This document shows positions 1-8,368 of a DNA stretch of 64,000 nt, one piece after another (within the stretch, counting starts at the first letter, position 1; the number at the start of each line of letters is the position of its first letter). The position numbers and the translations under genes were made by a program. The DNA comes from Streptomyces sp. XM4193. Its GTDB lineage: Bacteria; Actinomycetota; Actinomycetes; Streptomycetales; Streptomycetaceae. The notes beneath the pieces are model-generated. The model worked only from the letters and a program-made list of their open reading frames with translations. It did not search any database and had not been told where the DNA came from. The stretch is taken from positions 460,755 to 524,754 of the forward strand of contig NZ_JALLGK010000003.1 in assembly GCF_023072595.1 (NCBI RefSeq), in the 5' to 3' direction.

Positions 1-659
1 TCGTGGGAGACGGCGACGGTGGTTCCGCGCCGGGTGCGCAGATGGTCCTCGAGCCAGCTCACGGCGCTGTCGTCGAGGTGGTTGGTGGGTTCGTCGAGCA
101 GCAGCACCTCGGGTGCGGACGCCAGCAGCGCCGCCAGCCGCAGCCGGACGCGTTCGCCGCCGGAGAGGCTGCCCGCCGTGCGGTCGCGGGCCACCAGTCC
201 GAGGCCCAGGCCGTGCAGCGCCCGTTCGACCCGTGCTTCGGCCTCGTAGCCGCCGCGCAGCTCGAAGAGGGTGAGCAGATCGCCGTACTCCGCCATCGCC
301 GCCCCGTCGGCGTCCGGCATCGCGGTGTCCGACATCGCGGCCTCCAGCTCGTGCAACCGCCGTTCGATCCGCCGCAGTTCGCCGAGCGCGCGGTCGACGA
401 CCGACTGGACGGTGGTGTGCGGGTCCAGCCGCTCCTCCTGGGCGAGGTGGCCGACGCCGCCGTCGGCGCTGACGACGATCTCGCCCTGGTCGGGACGGTC
501 CTCACCGGCGAACAGCCGCAACAGGGTGGACTTCCCCGAGTCGTTCTCGCCGACGATCCCGATGCGCTCGCCGGCGGCGACCGAGCAGGTCACCGAGTCA
601 AGAACGACCCTTCCGCGGAAGGATCTGCTCACCGCGCGGGCGGTGATCTGCGTGGGCAT
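1..659 (-). CDS. ABC-F family ATPase, 3' end cut off by the window edge
   Basis: The visible part is the first ATP-binding cassette of a soluble ABC-F protein; no membrane segment is present. Walker A (GENDSGKS) lies at residues 37-44, the signature LSGGE at about 165-169 and Walker B (LLLDEP followed by TNHLD) at about 186-196. The H-switch SH dipeptide sits at the window edge. ABC-F proteins act on the ribosome, either as translation factors or as protection factors against antibiotics; which applies here cannot be told without the linker and second cassette. The ATG at 659 is the only sensible start. The gene is divergent from a TetR regulator, with a palindrome between them, so the two may form a drug-responsive pair (inference). 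Confidence 0.9.
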   Translation of the reverse strand, partial: MPTQITARAVSRSFRGRVVLDSVTCSVAAGERIGIVGENDSGKSTLLRLFAGEDRPDQGEIVVSADGGVGHLAQEERLDPHTTVQSVVDRALGELRRIERRLHELEAAMSDTAMPDADGAAMAEYGDLLTLFELRGGYEAEARVERALHGLGLGLVARDRTAGSLSGGERVRLRLAALLASAPEVLLLDEPTNHLDDSAVSWLEDHLRTRRGTTVAVSH

Positions 660-746
660 GAGTGGTCTCCAAAGCATTCGTGAACGAGGCGGCTCCACGG
701 AGCCGTGTGGCCGGGCGAACGCTTGGAACGAGCATGCGGGACTCCA

Positions 747-770
747 TTAGTGCGACAACTGATGCATTAA
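747..770. promoter_or_regulatory. Candidate TetR operator between divergent genes
   Basis: A 24-bp imperfect palindrome lies midway between the ABC-F start (659) and the TetR start (817). Its outer arms read TTAGTGC and GCATTAA, and 8 of 12 half-site positions match. It is AT-rich compared with its surroundings. Size and placement suit a TetR-family dimer site controlling both genes, but no binding evidence exists. Confidence 0.45.
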
Positions 771-816
771 GATGCTGCCACACCACCACCGGCCGCTGCA
801 ACGGAGTACGTACCCC

Positions 817-1548
817 ATGACTCCACCCGAGTCCGCCGATCCCATCGCCTCCACCGATCCGACCGGCGCCGAGCCGTCGCGTCCGGCGTCGACGTCCCCG
901 CGGCGACGTCCCGGCGGCCGAACCGCCCGTACCAGAAGGCTGGTTCTCGACGCGGTGCTCGCAGAGCTCGGTGAGCACGGTTACGACGGGCTCACCGTGG
1001 AAGCCGTCGCCGCACGGGCCGGGGTCCACCGCACGACCGTGCACCGCCGCTGGCGGGACGTCGGCGGACTGTTGACCGATGTGTACGACGCCGCCGACGG
1101 CGACGACTGGCAGCCGCCCGACACGGGCTCGCTGGAGGGCGACCTCGTGGCGCTGAACCAGGAGGTCCACGACGCGCTGACCGCGCAGCCGTCCGTGGTG
1201 GGCGCCCTGATCGCGGCCTCGTTCCGCTCGGAGCGGGCCGCCGAAGCGCAGCGACGGCTCTGGGAGGGGCGCTACGGGCGCAGCGAGACGGTCGTCGAAC
1301 GAGCCGTGGAGCGCGGGGAGTTGGCGGGCGCCGTCGATGCGCGGAGCCTGCTGCTGACGGCCACCGCGCCGCTCTACCACCAGCTGGTGCTGCTCGGCGG
1401 TTCCGGCGACCCGGGCCTCCCGGCCCGCGCCGCACGGACCGCCGTCCTCGCCGCCGCCGCCGGGGCCTTCGATACGCCCCCGGGCGACGGGTCCGCGGGC
1501 GACACCCCCTCGGGCGACGCGACCCGGGTGGCGCAGGCGGACGTGTGA
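817..1548 (+). CDS. TetR family transcriptional regulator
   Basis: This 243-residue protein has a Pro/Ser/Thr-rich N-terminal tail of about 30 residues and then a basic stretch leading into a TetR helix-turn-helix at about residues 42-82. The recognition part reads AVAARAGVHRTTVHRRW. The C-terminal helices form the expected ligand-binding and dimerisation domain, followed by a Gly/Asp-rich tail. The ATG at 817 was chosen because a purine-rich ACGGAG stretch ends about 10 nt upstream; an in-frame ATG at 772 would overlap the promoter. It probably represses itself and the divergent ABC-F gene through the palindrome at 747-770 (inference). The ligand is unknown. Confidence 0.88.
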   Translation: MTPPESADPIASTDPTGAEPSRPASTSPRRRPGGRTARTRRLVLDAVLAELGEHGYDGLTVEAVAARAGVHRTTVHRRWRDVGGLLTDVYDAADGDDWQPPDTGSLEGDLVALNQEVHDALTAQPSVVGALIAASFRSERAAEAQRRLWEGRYGRSETVVERAVERGELAGAVDARSLLLTATAPLYHQLVLLGGSGDPGLPARAARTAVLAAAAGAFDTPPGDGSAGDTPSGDATRVAQADV

Positions 1549-1648
1549 GCGGTGGGTGCCCGTGCGGAACGGCCGAGTGCGCCGCGACTGCGCCGGGGCG
1601 GCCCGGAACGTACGTCGCCGCCCGGGCGGACCCGTCCGGGCGCCGGTG

Positions 1649-1687
1649 TTTCGGTCCGGCGTTTCGGTCCGGTGTTCGGTCCGGTCA
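1649..1687. repeat. Three tandem 13-bp units at a convergent gene end
   Basis: Three near-identical copies of a 13-bp unit (TTTCGGTCCGGYG) lie between the TetR gene and the convergent FN3 gene. The last copy runs into the stop codon of the FN3 gene at 1685-1687. Confidence 0.6.
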
Positions 1688-2221
1688 GTCCTGGTCGGGC
1701 TCGGGGGAGGGGCGCTGTGCGTCGGTGGTGTCCGGCGGTTCGACGTCGGCGCGCGGCGGCATCACCAGCTCGACCCGGCGCGGTGCGGGGGAGACCCGCC
1801 CCTTCTCGTCGACCGAGTGCACGGTGAACGTGTAGCTGATGCCCGGCTCCAGGCTGCCGACGTCGGTGCTGAGGGTGTCGGCCTCGACCTCGGCGATCGG
1901 GGTGCTGGTGCCCTGCTGGAAGACCACGTAGCCGTTCACTCCGTCGTGGTCGCGGGGAGGCTGCCAGCTGAGTCGGGCCGTGGTCGGGCCGGTGGCCTCG
2001 ACGCGCAGTTCGGCGGGTGCCGCCAGGCCGGGTGCCGCCGGCCGTGCGGGGATCGCCGCCCGGTCGACCGGCGAGGGCGCCGCTGTCCGTGGGGAGTCGG
2101 GGAGGGGTGGCGCCGCCTGGGCCGGCGCGGGTGCGACGCTCGCGAGGAGCGCCGCGGCGGCGAGTGCGACCGCGGTGCGTGCGGCGCGGACGGAGTGCGT
2201 CATCGGAGAACGACGGGCCAC
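1685..2221 (-). CDS. Secreted fibronectin type III domain protein
   Basis: The 178-residue product begins with a Sec signal peptide: positive residues, a hydrophobic stretch of Ala, Leu and Val, and a PAPAQA-A cleavage region. One fibronectin type III domain follows at about residues 75-160, with the typical LSWQPP and SYTFTVHSVDEKG strands. The acidic C-terminal tail has no sorting signal. GTG at 2221 was chosen because AGGGAGG lies 6 nt upstream; the in-frame ATG at 2203 has no ribosome binding site. FN3 domains in actinobacterial exoproteins usually act as linkers or carbohydrate-binding accessories, but no catalytic domain is attached here, so the role is unknown. Confidence 0.8.
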   Translation of the reverse strand: MARRSPMTHSVRAARTAVALAAAALLASVAPAPAQAAPPLPDSPRTAAPSPVDRAAIPARPAAPGLAAPAELRVEATGPTTARLSWQPPRDHDGVNGYVVFQQGTSTPIAEVEADTLSTDVGSLEPGISYTFTVHSVDEKGRVSPAPRRVELVMPPRADVEPPDTTDAQRPSPEPDQD

Positions 2222-2326
2222 GAGCTGCCTCCCTGGCTGTGCACGGACGATTACCGGCCAATTGTCGTGTTTATGTGACCGCATACCGCAAGTCGACAGG
2301 CCGTCCGTCCGGACGAAGGCGCTCCT

Positions 2327-2380
2327 CGTACCGCCGCCGGGCCGCCCCGTTCGGAAAAGGGGCGGCCCGGCGGCGGTACG
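2327..2380 (-). terminator. 22-bp perfect hairpin terminator
   Basis: Perfect inverted repeat with 22-bp GC-rich arms (2327-2348 and 2359-2380) and a 10-nt loop, just beyond the stop codon of the sigma factor gene. It separates that gene from the downstream FN3 gene. There is no U-tract, as is common in Streptomyces. Confidence 0.85.
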
Positions 2381-2418
2381 GCGTCGGTCGATTCCGCACG
2401 AACGCGCGGGCGACCGGC

Positions 2419-3372
2419 TCAGTTCTCGGTCATCAGACCCGCACGGAGCTTGCCGAGGGTGCGGGAGAGCAGCCGGGAGACGTGCATCTGCGAGATGCCC
2501 AGCTCCTCGCCGATCTCCGACTGCGTCATGTTGGCGACGAAGCGCAGCGAGAGGATCTTGCGGTCGCGCGGGGCGAGTTCGGCGATGAGCGGCTTCAGCG
2601 ACTCGACGTACTCGATGCCCTCCAGTCCGTGGTCCTCGTAGCCGATCCGGTCCGCGAGGGCGCCCTCGGAGTCGTCCTCCTCCGGCTGGGCGTCCAGCGA
2701 GCTCGCGGTGTACGCGTTGCTCGCGGCCATGCCCTCGACGACCTCCTCGCGGGTGAGGCCGAGCCGCTCGGCCAACTCGCCCACGGTGGGAGCCCGGTCG
2801 AGCTTCTGCGCCAGCTCGTCGCCGGCCTTCGCGAGGTCCAGGCGGAGCTCCTGAAGCCGCCGCGGTACGCGGACCGACCAGGAGGTGTCCCGGAAGAAGC
2901 GCTTGATCTCGCCCACGATGGTGGGCATCGCGAAGGTGGGGAACTCGACGCCGCGGTCGTGCTCGAAGCGGTCGATCGCCTTGATCAGGCCGATGGTGCC
3001 GACCTGGACGATGTCCTCCATCGGCTCGCTGCGGGAGCGGAAGCGGGAGGCCGCGAACTTCACCAGGGCCAGGTTCAGCTCGACCAGGGTGTTGCGCACG
3101 TAGGCGTACTCGTGGGTGCCCTCCTCCAGCGTCTGCATGCGCTCGAACAGGGTCTTCGACAGGGCCCGTGCATCCACCGGTCCGACCTCGTCGAACGGCG
3201 GGATGTCGGCGAGCTGCTCGTAAAGCTCGTCGAGCGCCTCGCCCTCCATCTCCGGCCGGTTCTCCTCGGACGGGGTTGCCGACGGTGCGGTCCGTGCGTT
3301 CTCATGGGCGCCGTGTCGGTCGGCCTCATGAGTGGCACCAGTGGTGCGCGACTCGTCGAGCTGGGGTGACAT
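2419..3372 (-). CDS. sigI: SigB/SigF-type RNA polymerase sigma factor (SigI-like by context)
   Basis: This 317-residue protein belongs to the sigma-B/F/G group, which has regions 2, 3 and 4 but lacks region 1.1. Region 2 includes DIVQVGTIGLIKAIDRFE and the -10 recognition segment EFPTFAMPTIVGEIKRFFRD. Region 4 ends in the helix-turn-helix MTQSEIGEELGISQMHVSRL. The acidic N-terminal 40 residues are variable in the group. ATG 3372 has GGAGGA 4 nt upstream; an in-frame ATG at 3495 would add about 41 residues and is less likely. The divergent STAS and kinase genes point to partner-switching control. The arrangement matches my memory of the S. coelicolor sigI locus; sigma factors of this group are very alike, so the symbol is tentative. 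Confidence 0.92.
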   Translation of the reverse strand: MSPQLDESRTTGATHEADRHGAHENARTAPSATPSEENRPEMEGEALDELYEQLADIPPFDEVGPVDARALSKTLFERMQTLEEGTHEYAYVRNTLVELNLALVKFAASRFRSRSEPMEDIVQVGTIGLIKAIDRFEHDRGVEFPTFAMPTIVGEIKRFFRDTSWSVRVPRRLQELRLDLAKAGDELAQKLDRAPTVGELAERLGLTREEVVEGMAASNAYTASSLDAQPEEDDSEGALADRIGYEDHGLEGIEYVESLKPLIAELAPRDRKILSLRFVANMTQSEIGEELGISQMHVSRLLSRTLGKLRAGLMTEN

Positions 3373-3638
3373 GCTGTCCTCCATGATCCTCGGCATATGG
3401 CTGCCGAAGCCGTGACGTGCACTGCGGGGTGCGGCGCCTCCAAAGCCGGCGTTGTTGGTTGTCCCCAATAGGCCTACCCGCATTTGCACAGACATGGCAA
3501 GTGGGTTATGTCCGTATCGAGTTGATTGTCGTGGTTGTTCCGGTACCCGGCTCGGACGTCAAGGCGTAGTGTTTGAGAGGTTTCGACCCCGATCACCGGG
3601 GGACGAGAAGTGGCCGCGCGCGATCAGAAGAGGTGTAC

Positions 3639-4031
3639 ATGGACCGCGGGATACCCGGCAGCACCAGCCACCGGGGTCGACTGACGGTCGACGTGCACGA
3701 CCACGGGGCCAGCGCGGTGATCGCACCGCGGGGTGAGCTCGATCACCACACCGCCGATCTGTTGCGCGCGTCACTGGAGCGCTGTGTGGAGGAGGGGCGC
3801 AAGCTCCTGGTGGTGGACTGCTCCGGACTGGACTTCTGCGACTCGACCGGCCTCAATGTGCTGCTGGGCGCCCGGCTCCAGGCCCAGGCCGCCGGCGGCA
3901 GTGTCGCCCTCGCCGACATGTCGCCGCTCGTGGCCCGCCTGTTCGAGATCACCGGCGCCGGCGCCGTCTTCTCCGTGTTCGACGCCGTGGACGAGGCTCT
4001 TTCCGCCCCTGAGCAGCCCAGCGGCTCGTGA
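3639..4031 (+). CDS. STAS-domain anti-sigma factor antagonist
   Basis: A 130-residue single STAS domain of the SpoIIAA/RsbV type. The phosphorylatable serine is expected in the DFCDSTGLNVLLGA segment at about residues 66-79, where DST matches the conserved phosphorylation loop. The domain starts at about residue 15 (RLTVDVHDHGASAVI) and fills the protein. ATG 3639 follows AGAAGAGG at a 5-nt distance. In partner switching the unphosphorylated form binds the anti-sigma kinase and frees the sigma factor. The cognate kinase is presumably the next gene, 223 bp downstream, and the cognate sigma factor the divergent gene (inference from context). Confidence 0.9.
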   Translation: MDRGIPGSTSHRGRLTVDVHDHGASAVIAPRGELDHHTADLLRASLERCVEEGRKLLVVDCSGLDFCDSTGLNVLLGARLQAQAAGGSVALADMSPLVARLFEITGAGAVFSVFDAVDEALSAPEQPSGS

Positions 4032-4254
4032 TCCGGACGTTGTGCGCGTCACACGAGCGGGTTTGAACAAGGGGGTGTTCTCCGCTCCGAGCAGGGCAGA
4101 AGACCCCCGAGCCCGTCAGCCGCACACGCTTCCAAACCCGGCCGTACCGGTCGGGGCCGAATCCAATCGGTGTGAAGCGCGCGGAAGTGGCGATACGAAA
4201 CGATGTGCATGCGCGAGCAAGACGACTCGGTGAGACCGGCGAGGTGAAGCACGG

Positions 4255-4770
4255 ATGAGCACCACCCGGCAGTCCCCGGCGGGCGATTGCGGCCCCGAAG
4301 CCGAGGAGGTCGTGACATCGGTCGAGGCATCGTTGCGTGAGGTGCGTGAGGTGCGCGAACTGCGTCAGGTGCGCCGTCTGAAGCTCGTCGGGGCCAGCGG
4401 CACCGTGCAGCGCTCCCGCGACTTCACCAGAGAGGCGCTGGAGGACTGGGGCTGGCTGCCGGCCGCGAGCGCCGACCGGCGCGAGGCCGTGGAGGACGCC
4501 CTGCTGGTCGTCTCGGAGCTGGTGACCAACGCCTGTCTGCACGCCGGAGGCCCCCAGGAGCTGCGGATAGGACACGGCGCCGGGATGCTGCGCGTCGAGG
4601 TGACCGACGACGGCGGGGGCAAGCCCTCGCCGCGCACCCCGCACCAGGCCGGACGGCCGGGCGGGCACGGCATGTTCATCGTGCAGCGGCTGTGCCGCGA
4701 GTGGGGCGTCGAGGCCGACCCGGGCGGCTCGGGCAAGACCGTCTGGGCCGAACTCCCCGCACCTGTCTGA
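4255..4770 (+). CDS. RsbW-like anti-sigma factor / ATP-binding kinase
   Basis: A 171-residue GHKL-fold protein of the HATPase_c_2 family. The N-box reads VVSELVTNACLHAG (about residues 86-99) and the G1 box VTDDGGGKPS. The lid and G2 segment GGHGMFIVQRL lies at about residues 136-146. It lacks a histidine-kinase phosphoacceptor domain, as expected for an anti-sigma kinase that phosphorylates a STAS protein on serine. The first 45 residues carry a short heptad-like run of alternating REV/REL/RQV units, encoded by near-identical 9-bp repeats, which may be a small coiled coil. It most likely binds the sigma factor encoded at 2419-3372. Confidence 0.85.
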   Translation: MSTTRQSPAGDCGPEAEEVVTSVEASLREVREVRELRQVRRLKLVGASGTVQRSRDFTREALEDWGWLPAASADRREAVEDALLVVSELVTNACLHAGGPQELRIGHGAGMLRVEVTDDGGGKPSPRTPHQAGRPGGHGMFIVQRLCREWGVEADPGGSGKTVWAELPAPV

Positions 4771-4794
4771 CATTTCCCCTTCCGTGCCGCGGTC

Positions 4795-4817
4795 GAGGCC
4801 GGAATGTGCCCGGCCTC
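4795..4817 (+). terminator. Hairpin after the anti-sigma kinase gene
   Basis: Perfect 8-bp arms GAGGCCGG and CCGGCCTC around a 7-nt loop, 25 bp after the kinase stop codon and before the next gene. Confidence 0.55.
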
Positions 4818-4857
4818 ACGGGTCGTACCCGCCGCCCGCCGGGTTAGCCTTCCGCTC

Positions 4858-5811
4858 ATGCCGCGTCGCCTCCTCCTCATCGCACTGGCCGCTGTGCTCT
4901 GTTGGACGACGGGTACGGCCGGCTCCACGGCACTCGCCGTGGCACCCGCCGCCGGACCCGGCGACGACTGGACCGCACGGCCCCTCAGCTCCGGCCGGGC
5001 CGAGGGCGATCGGCCACTGGTCTATCTGGAGGGTGCGCCGGGCTCGGTGCTCAACGACACCCTCGTCCTCACCAACAGCGCGCAGCAGGCCCGCACCTAC
5101 CGGCTGAGCGGGGCCGAGGCCCAGGGCTTCGGCGAGAGCGAGGCCAAGAAGTGGGTCGGCTTCGCCGAGGACCGGATTCGGGTGCCCGCGCGCACCCGTG
5201 CGGAGATCCCCTTCAGCGTGACGGTCCCCGGCAACGCCCCTCCGGGCGACCACCCGGGCGCCGTACGGGTCGCCGGGCCCGGCGGGGCGGTCGACGTACC
5301 GCTGCGGCTGCGGGTGACGGGCCGTACGCTCCCGGCGCTCGCCCTCCAGGACGTGCGGATCGACGGCGAGCGGGTGCGCTACACCCTGGTCAACCGCGGC
5401 AACACGGTCCTCTCGCCGAAGCTCGCGCTCAAGGCCGACGGTTGGCGCGGCACGGTTGTCGAACGCGGCCCGAAGGCACTGAAGGTCGGGCTGGCGCCGG
5501 GGGAGCGGGTCACCCGCAGCGAACCCTGGCCCGGCACGCCGGCGTTCGAACGCGTCAGCCTCACGCTGACGGTCACCGCGGGCGGCGGCGCGCAGGCCAC
5601 CGCAGAGACCGGCGAGTCCACCGTTCCCTGGCTGCCGATCGGCCTCGGCACGCTGGTACTGGTGGGCGCCGCGGGCGGCGCGTGGTGGGTGCGCCGCGGG
5701 CGGCGAGCGGACGGGAGCGGCGAACAGCCCGCGGCGGAGCCGCAGTTCGAGGGCGACGCGGCGACGGAGGAGCTGGTGAGCAACCGGGCTCGAAAGGGAG
5801 CGAACACGTGA
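4858..5811 (+). CDS. Secreted, membrane-anchored WxL-associated-like protein
   Basis: A 317-residue protein with an N-terminal signal peptide (LLLIALAAVLCW) and a C-terminal membrane segment at about residues 258-280 (PIGLGTLVLVGAAGGAWW). A stop-transfer RRGRR and a charged cytoplasmic tail follow. The extracellular part resembles NEW3/DUF916-type beta-sandwiches: a LVYLEGAPGSVLNDTLVLTN strand pair, then VPARTRAEIPFSVTVPGNAP, PGDHPGAV, and a second domain beginning LALQDVRIDGERVRYTLVNR. Such domains occur in envelope-associated proteins that present or bind other surface proteins. No Shine-Dalgarno is visible and the mRNA may be leaderless. Its stop codon overlaps the start of the next gene, so both are made together. 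Confidence 0.7.
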   Translation: MPRRLLLIALAAVLCWTTGTAGSTALAVAPAAGPGDDWTARPLSSGRAEGDRPLVYLEGAPGSVLNDTLVLTNSAQQARTYRLSGAEAQGFGESEAKKWVGFAEDRIRVPARTRAEIPFSVTVPGNAPPGDHPGAVRVAGPGGAVDVPLRLRVTGRTLPALALQDVRIDGERVRYTLVNRGNTVLSPKLALKADGWRGTVVERGPKALKVGLAPGERVTRSEPWPGTPAFERVSLTLTVTAGGGAQATAETGESTVPWLPIGLGTLVLVGAAGGAWWVRRGRRADGSGEQPAAEPQFEGDAATEELVSNRARKGANT

Positions 5812-7118
5812 CACGAGGCGTCATGTCGCGGCTGCCGGCAGCGCTGCTGCTGGCAGCCGCGGTCCTGGCCGGCAGTGCGGGAACCGCGTACGCCGCCCCC
5901 TGGGCGGCGCCGCACCGGCCGTCGGCGGAGTCGGCCTCCGACGGCGAGCCGTCGATCACGACGGAGGCGAAGGCGGGCGCCGAGGGCGGCACCGTACGGG
6001 TCAGCGGCGCGGACTGGCAGCCGGACACCGCGGTCACCCTGCTGCTGTGCGGGCAGAACGGCCTCGTCGGCACCGAGGCGTGCGCCAACAGCGACAGCAG
6101 GGCGGCGACCACCGACGCCCGAGGCGCCTTCAGCCGCACCCTGCCGGTGGTGGCGCCGCCCGAGGCGTGCCCGTGCGTCGTCAAGGCGGTCGCGGTCACC
6201 GGTGAACACGCCTGGGCGGAGGCGGAGTTCGCGGTCACCGGCCACCCGGTCGAGCCGCTTCCCGAGGACGGCCGCTCCGGCACCGAACGCCTCGCAGTGC
6301 TCGACGCGAAACTGGAGGGCTCCGAGGGAGTGCTCAACTGGTTCGGCGTCCCGCCCGAGCGGCGGCTGGTGCTGACCGTCGCCAACCAGGGCACCGGGCC
6401 GGCCCGCAACCCGGTCTTCGAAGTGGGCACCGCACAGGACGTGTACGCCCACGACTGGGTCGACCAGCGCTGGAACGGCACCCTGGAACCCGGCGAGCAG
6501 AAGACCGTGACCCTCGACGTCGAACTGGGCGCCGCCGCGTACGGCGACCACCGGGTCGGCGTGCGGTACGCGCAGACCGTGCTGGCCGAGCAGCCGTGGC
6601 AGGTCGGCCGACCGTGGGGGCTGCATCTGGTCGGCCTCCTGCTGGTGGTGGCGGGAGCCTGGGGCCTGTGGCGGGTGGCCCAACTGCTGCGCCGCCGACT
6701 GCGTCCGAGGGGCGGCTGGCGTGCGAGCGTCCACACTTCGCGGCCGGGCACCGCGGTGGGCCGCCTCCGCGACCGGATGGAGACGTACGCCGAGCCGGCC
6801 GACGACGTGGACCGGCCCCGCGAGCCGAAACCGCGCAGGAGAAGGGGCCCGCGACTGCCCTGGCTCTCCCCGGACCTCCCGGCGACGCCCGGCCAGGCCG
6901 AGTCCGGACGGCCGCCCGGCGGGCACGCGGCGACGGGGACGGGGACGGGGACTGCCACTGCGACTGCGACTGCGACGGGAACGGGAACGGGAACGGACGC
7001 GCCCGGGTCCGCCGCTGCCGAGTCCGGTGCGGAACCGGAGCCCGGTACGGACGGGTCGGCCGCTGCTTCGACCGGCGCTTCCGCCGGCGCGTCGGCCGGC
7101 AGGGACGCCTCCGGCTAG
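5808..7118 (+). CDS. Secreted membrane-anchored protein with Thr/Gly/Ala repeat tail
   Basis: GTG 5808 overlaps the preceding stop codon (GTGA) and has AAGGGAG 7 nt upstream, showing translational coupling. The 436-residue product has a signal peptide ending in AYA-AP at about residue 30. A neocarzinostatin-like or Ig-like fold follows, in which Cys pairs could form disulphides (LLLCGQNGLVGTEACAN and PEACPCVV). A second domain spans about residues 160-260. A membrane helix (LHLVGLLLVVAGAWGLWRVA) at about residues 271-290 leads to a basic, Pro-rich cytoplasmic tail ending in Thr/Gly/Ala repeats. With its partner it likely forms a surface complex; the function is unknown. Confidence 0.72.
   Translation: MTRGVMSRLPAALLLAAAVLAGSAGTAYAAPWAAPHRPSAESASDGEPSITTEAKAGAEGGTVRVSGADWQPDTAVTLLLCGQNGLVGTEACANSDSRAATTDARGAFSRTLPVVAPPEACPCVVKAVAVTGEHAWAEAEFAVTGHPVEPLPEDGRSGTERLAVLDAKLEGSEGVLNWFGVPPERRLVLTVANQGTGPARNPVFEVGTAQDVYAHDWVDQRWNGTLEPGEQKTVTLDVELGAAAYGDHRVGVRYAQTVLAEQPWQVGRPWGLHLVGLLLVVAGAWGLWRVAQLLRRRLRPRGGWRASVHTSRPGTAVGRLRDRMETYAEPADDVDRPREPKPRRRRGPRLPWLSPDLPATPGQAESGRPPGGHAATGTGTGTATATATATGTGTGTDAPGSAAAESGAEPEPGTDGSAAASTGASAGASAGRDASG
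6931..6996 (+). repeat. Hexanucleotide-like repeats inside a coding region
   Basis: Short repeats of GACGGG, then GACTGC, then GAACGG encode alternating Thr-Gly and Thr-Ala dipeptides in the cytoplasmic tail of the preceding protein. Such tracts change length easily by slippage; in-frame six-base changes would alter tail length without breaking the frame. Confidence 0.7.
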
Positions 7119-7172
7119 GAACCAGGAGCTGGGGACCACGACCCGGCGGGCTTGTGGCGGGGGCGGGGCGGG

Positions 7173-8078
7173 TCAGCGCACGCGGTCCTTGGCCCAGCGC
7201 ACCATCTCGGCGGTGACCTCGGGCGACAGCAGACCGCGGCCGTGTCCGCCGCCCGGCACCACCCGTACCGTCGCCGACGGCATCCGGCCGGTGACGGCGC
7301 GGGTGTTCGCGGCGGGTACGTAGTCGTCCGAGGAGTGCAGCAGCAGCATCGGCGCGGCCTCCTTCGAGGCGTACCGTCCGACGCTCGCGCTGCGCCAGCG
7401 CTCGCGACAGGCCGGGTCCGAGCGCACCGGTCGGCAGCCGACCAGTTCCTCCGCCGCGTCGCGCAGCCGCCGCTGCCGCGGACTGGCGCCCTTGCGCCCG
7501 CCGTTGACCCAGGCCCGGTAGGGCGAGACGACCGGGGAGAGCGCGACGACACCGCGCAGCTTTCCGCGCGCGCCCGGGTGGGCGCCGAGGACGGTGGCGA
7601 CGTGGCCGCCGGCCGAGGAGCCGAGGGCGACGATGCGGTCCGGGTCCACCCCCAGCCGGTCGGCGTTCTCGATCGTCCAGTCCAGCGCGCGGCGGGCGTC
7701 GTCGATCTGTGCGGGCCAACGGCCGTGGGGACTCAGGGCGTAGCCCGCGTCGAGCACCACGAAGCCGTCGTCGGCCAGGTCGTACGGCAGGCTGCTCCAG
7801 GTTCCGCGGTAGGACCAGTAGCCGCCGTGCAGCAGCAGTACGGCGGGCCTGGGCCCGGTCCCGCCGCGGTTCTCGTAGACGGTGACCCGTTGGTCGCGCC
7901 GGCTGCCGTACGCGTGGTCGGTGACGTCGGTCTCGCCCGCGGTGCGCGCGTACGGAGCGTCGGCGACGGGGACGGGGAACGAGGCCGCGGGCGGCGCGGC
8001 GGAGTGGATCGCGCTGCCGCCCGGCACCAACGCGACCGTACAGAGAGCCAGCCAGCCCGTTACGCGGCGCACCGCCAC
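7173..8078 (-). CDS. Secreted alpha/beta-hydrolase (esterase/lipase)
   Basis: About 301 residues with a hydrophobic N-terminal signal region (GWLALCTVALVPGGSAI). The fold is the hormone-sensitive-lipase/acyl-peptidase type. The oxyanion-hole segment is LLLHGGYW, the nucleophile Ser is in LGSSAGGHV, the acid is probably the Asp pair of HSSDDYVPAANT, and the His is in PGGGHGRGL. It probably hydrolyses short acyl esters outside the membrane. The start is uncertain: GTG 8078 or GTG 8072, neither with a clear ribosome binding site, and upstream sequence is low-complexity GC with no other feature. It lies downstream of the POT transporter gene but behind a strong hairpin, so it is probably transcribed separately. 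Confidence 0.82.
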   Translation of the reverse strand: MAVRRVTGWLALCTVALVPGGSAIHSAAPPAASFPVPVADAPYARTAGETDVTDHAYGSRRDQRVTVYENRGGTGPRPAVLLLHGGYWSYRGTWSSLPYDLADDGFVVLDAGYALSPHGRWPAQIDDARRALDWTIENADRLGVDPDRIVALGSSAGGHVATVLGAHPGARGKLRGVVALSPVVSPYRAWVNGGRKGASPRQRRLRDAAEELVGCRPVRSDPACRERWRSASVGRYASKEAAPMLLLHSSDDYVPAANTRAVTGRMPSATVRVVPGGGHGRGLLSPEVTAEMVRWAKDRVR

Positions 8079-8291
8079 ATCGTCGCGCCCGCGCGAGCCC
8101 CGGCGCGTGCGGGACGCGCCATCCGGGTGGCTCCGCCGCCGGAGCGCGGGCGGCCGTACGAGCGGGCGTGCGCACCGGCGTACCGGCGCGAACGCGGGCG
8201 GGCGTACCGGCGTACGTGTACGGGCCCGGGGGCGGCGGACGGCGGCGACCGTCCGCGGTCGGCTCGCCGCCCACCACCCCACCACCACGAC

Positions 8292-8338
8292 GAGGGGCGG
8301 CGTCGCCCGGTGGAGACCACCGGGCGACGCCGCCCCTC
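8292..8338 (-). terminator. 22-bp perfect hairpin terminator
   Basis: Perfect 22-bp arms (8292-8313 and 8317-8338) with a 3-nt AGA loop, located 30 bp past the stop of the POT transporter gene on the same strand. One of the strongest hairpins in the window. Confidence 0.88.
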
Positions 8339-8368
8339 TGCACTGTCGTCCGCCCCGGCGGGCCGGGG

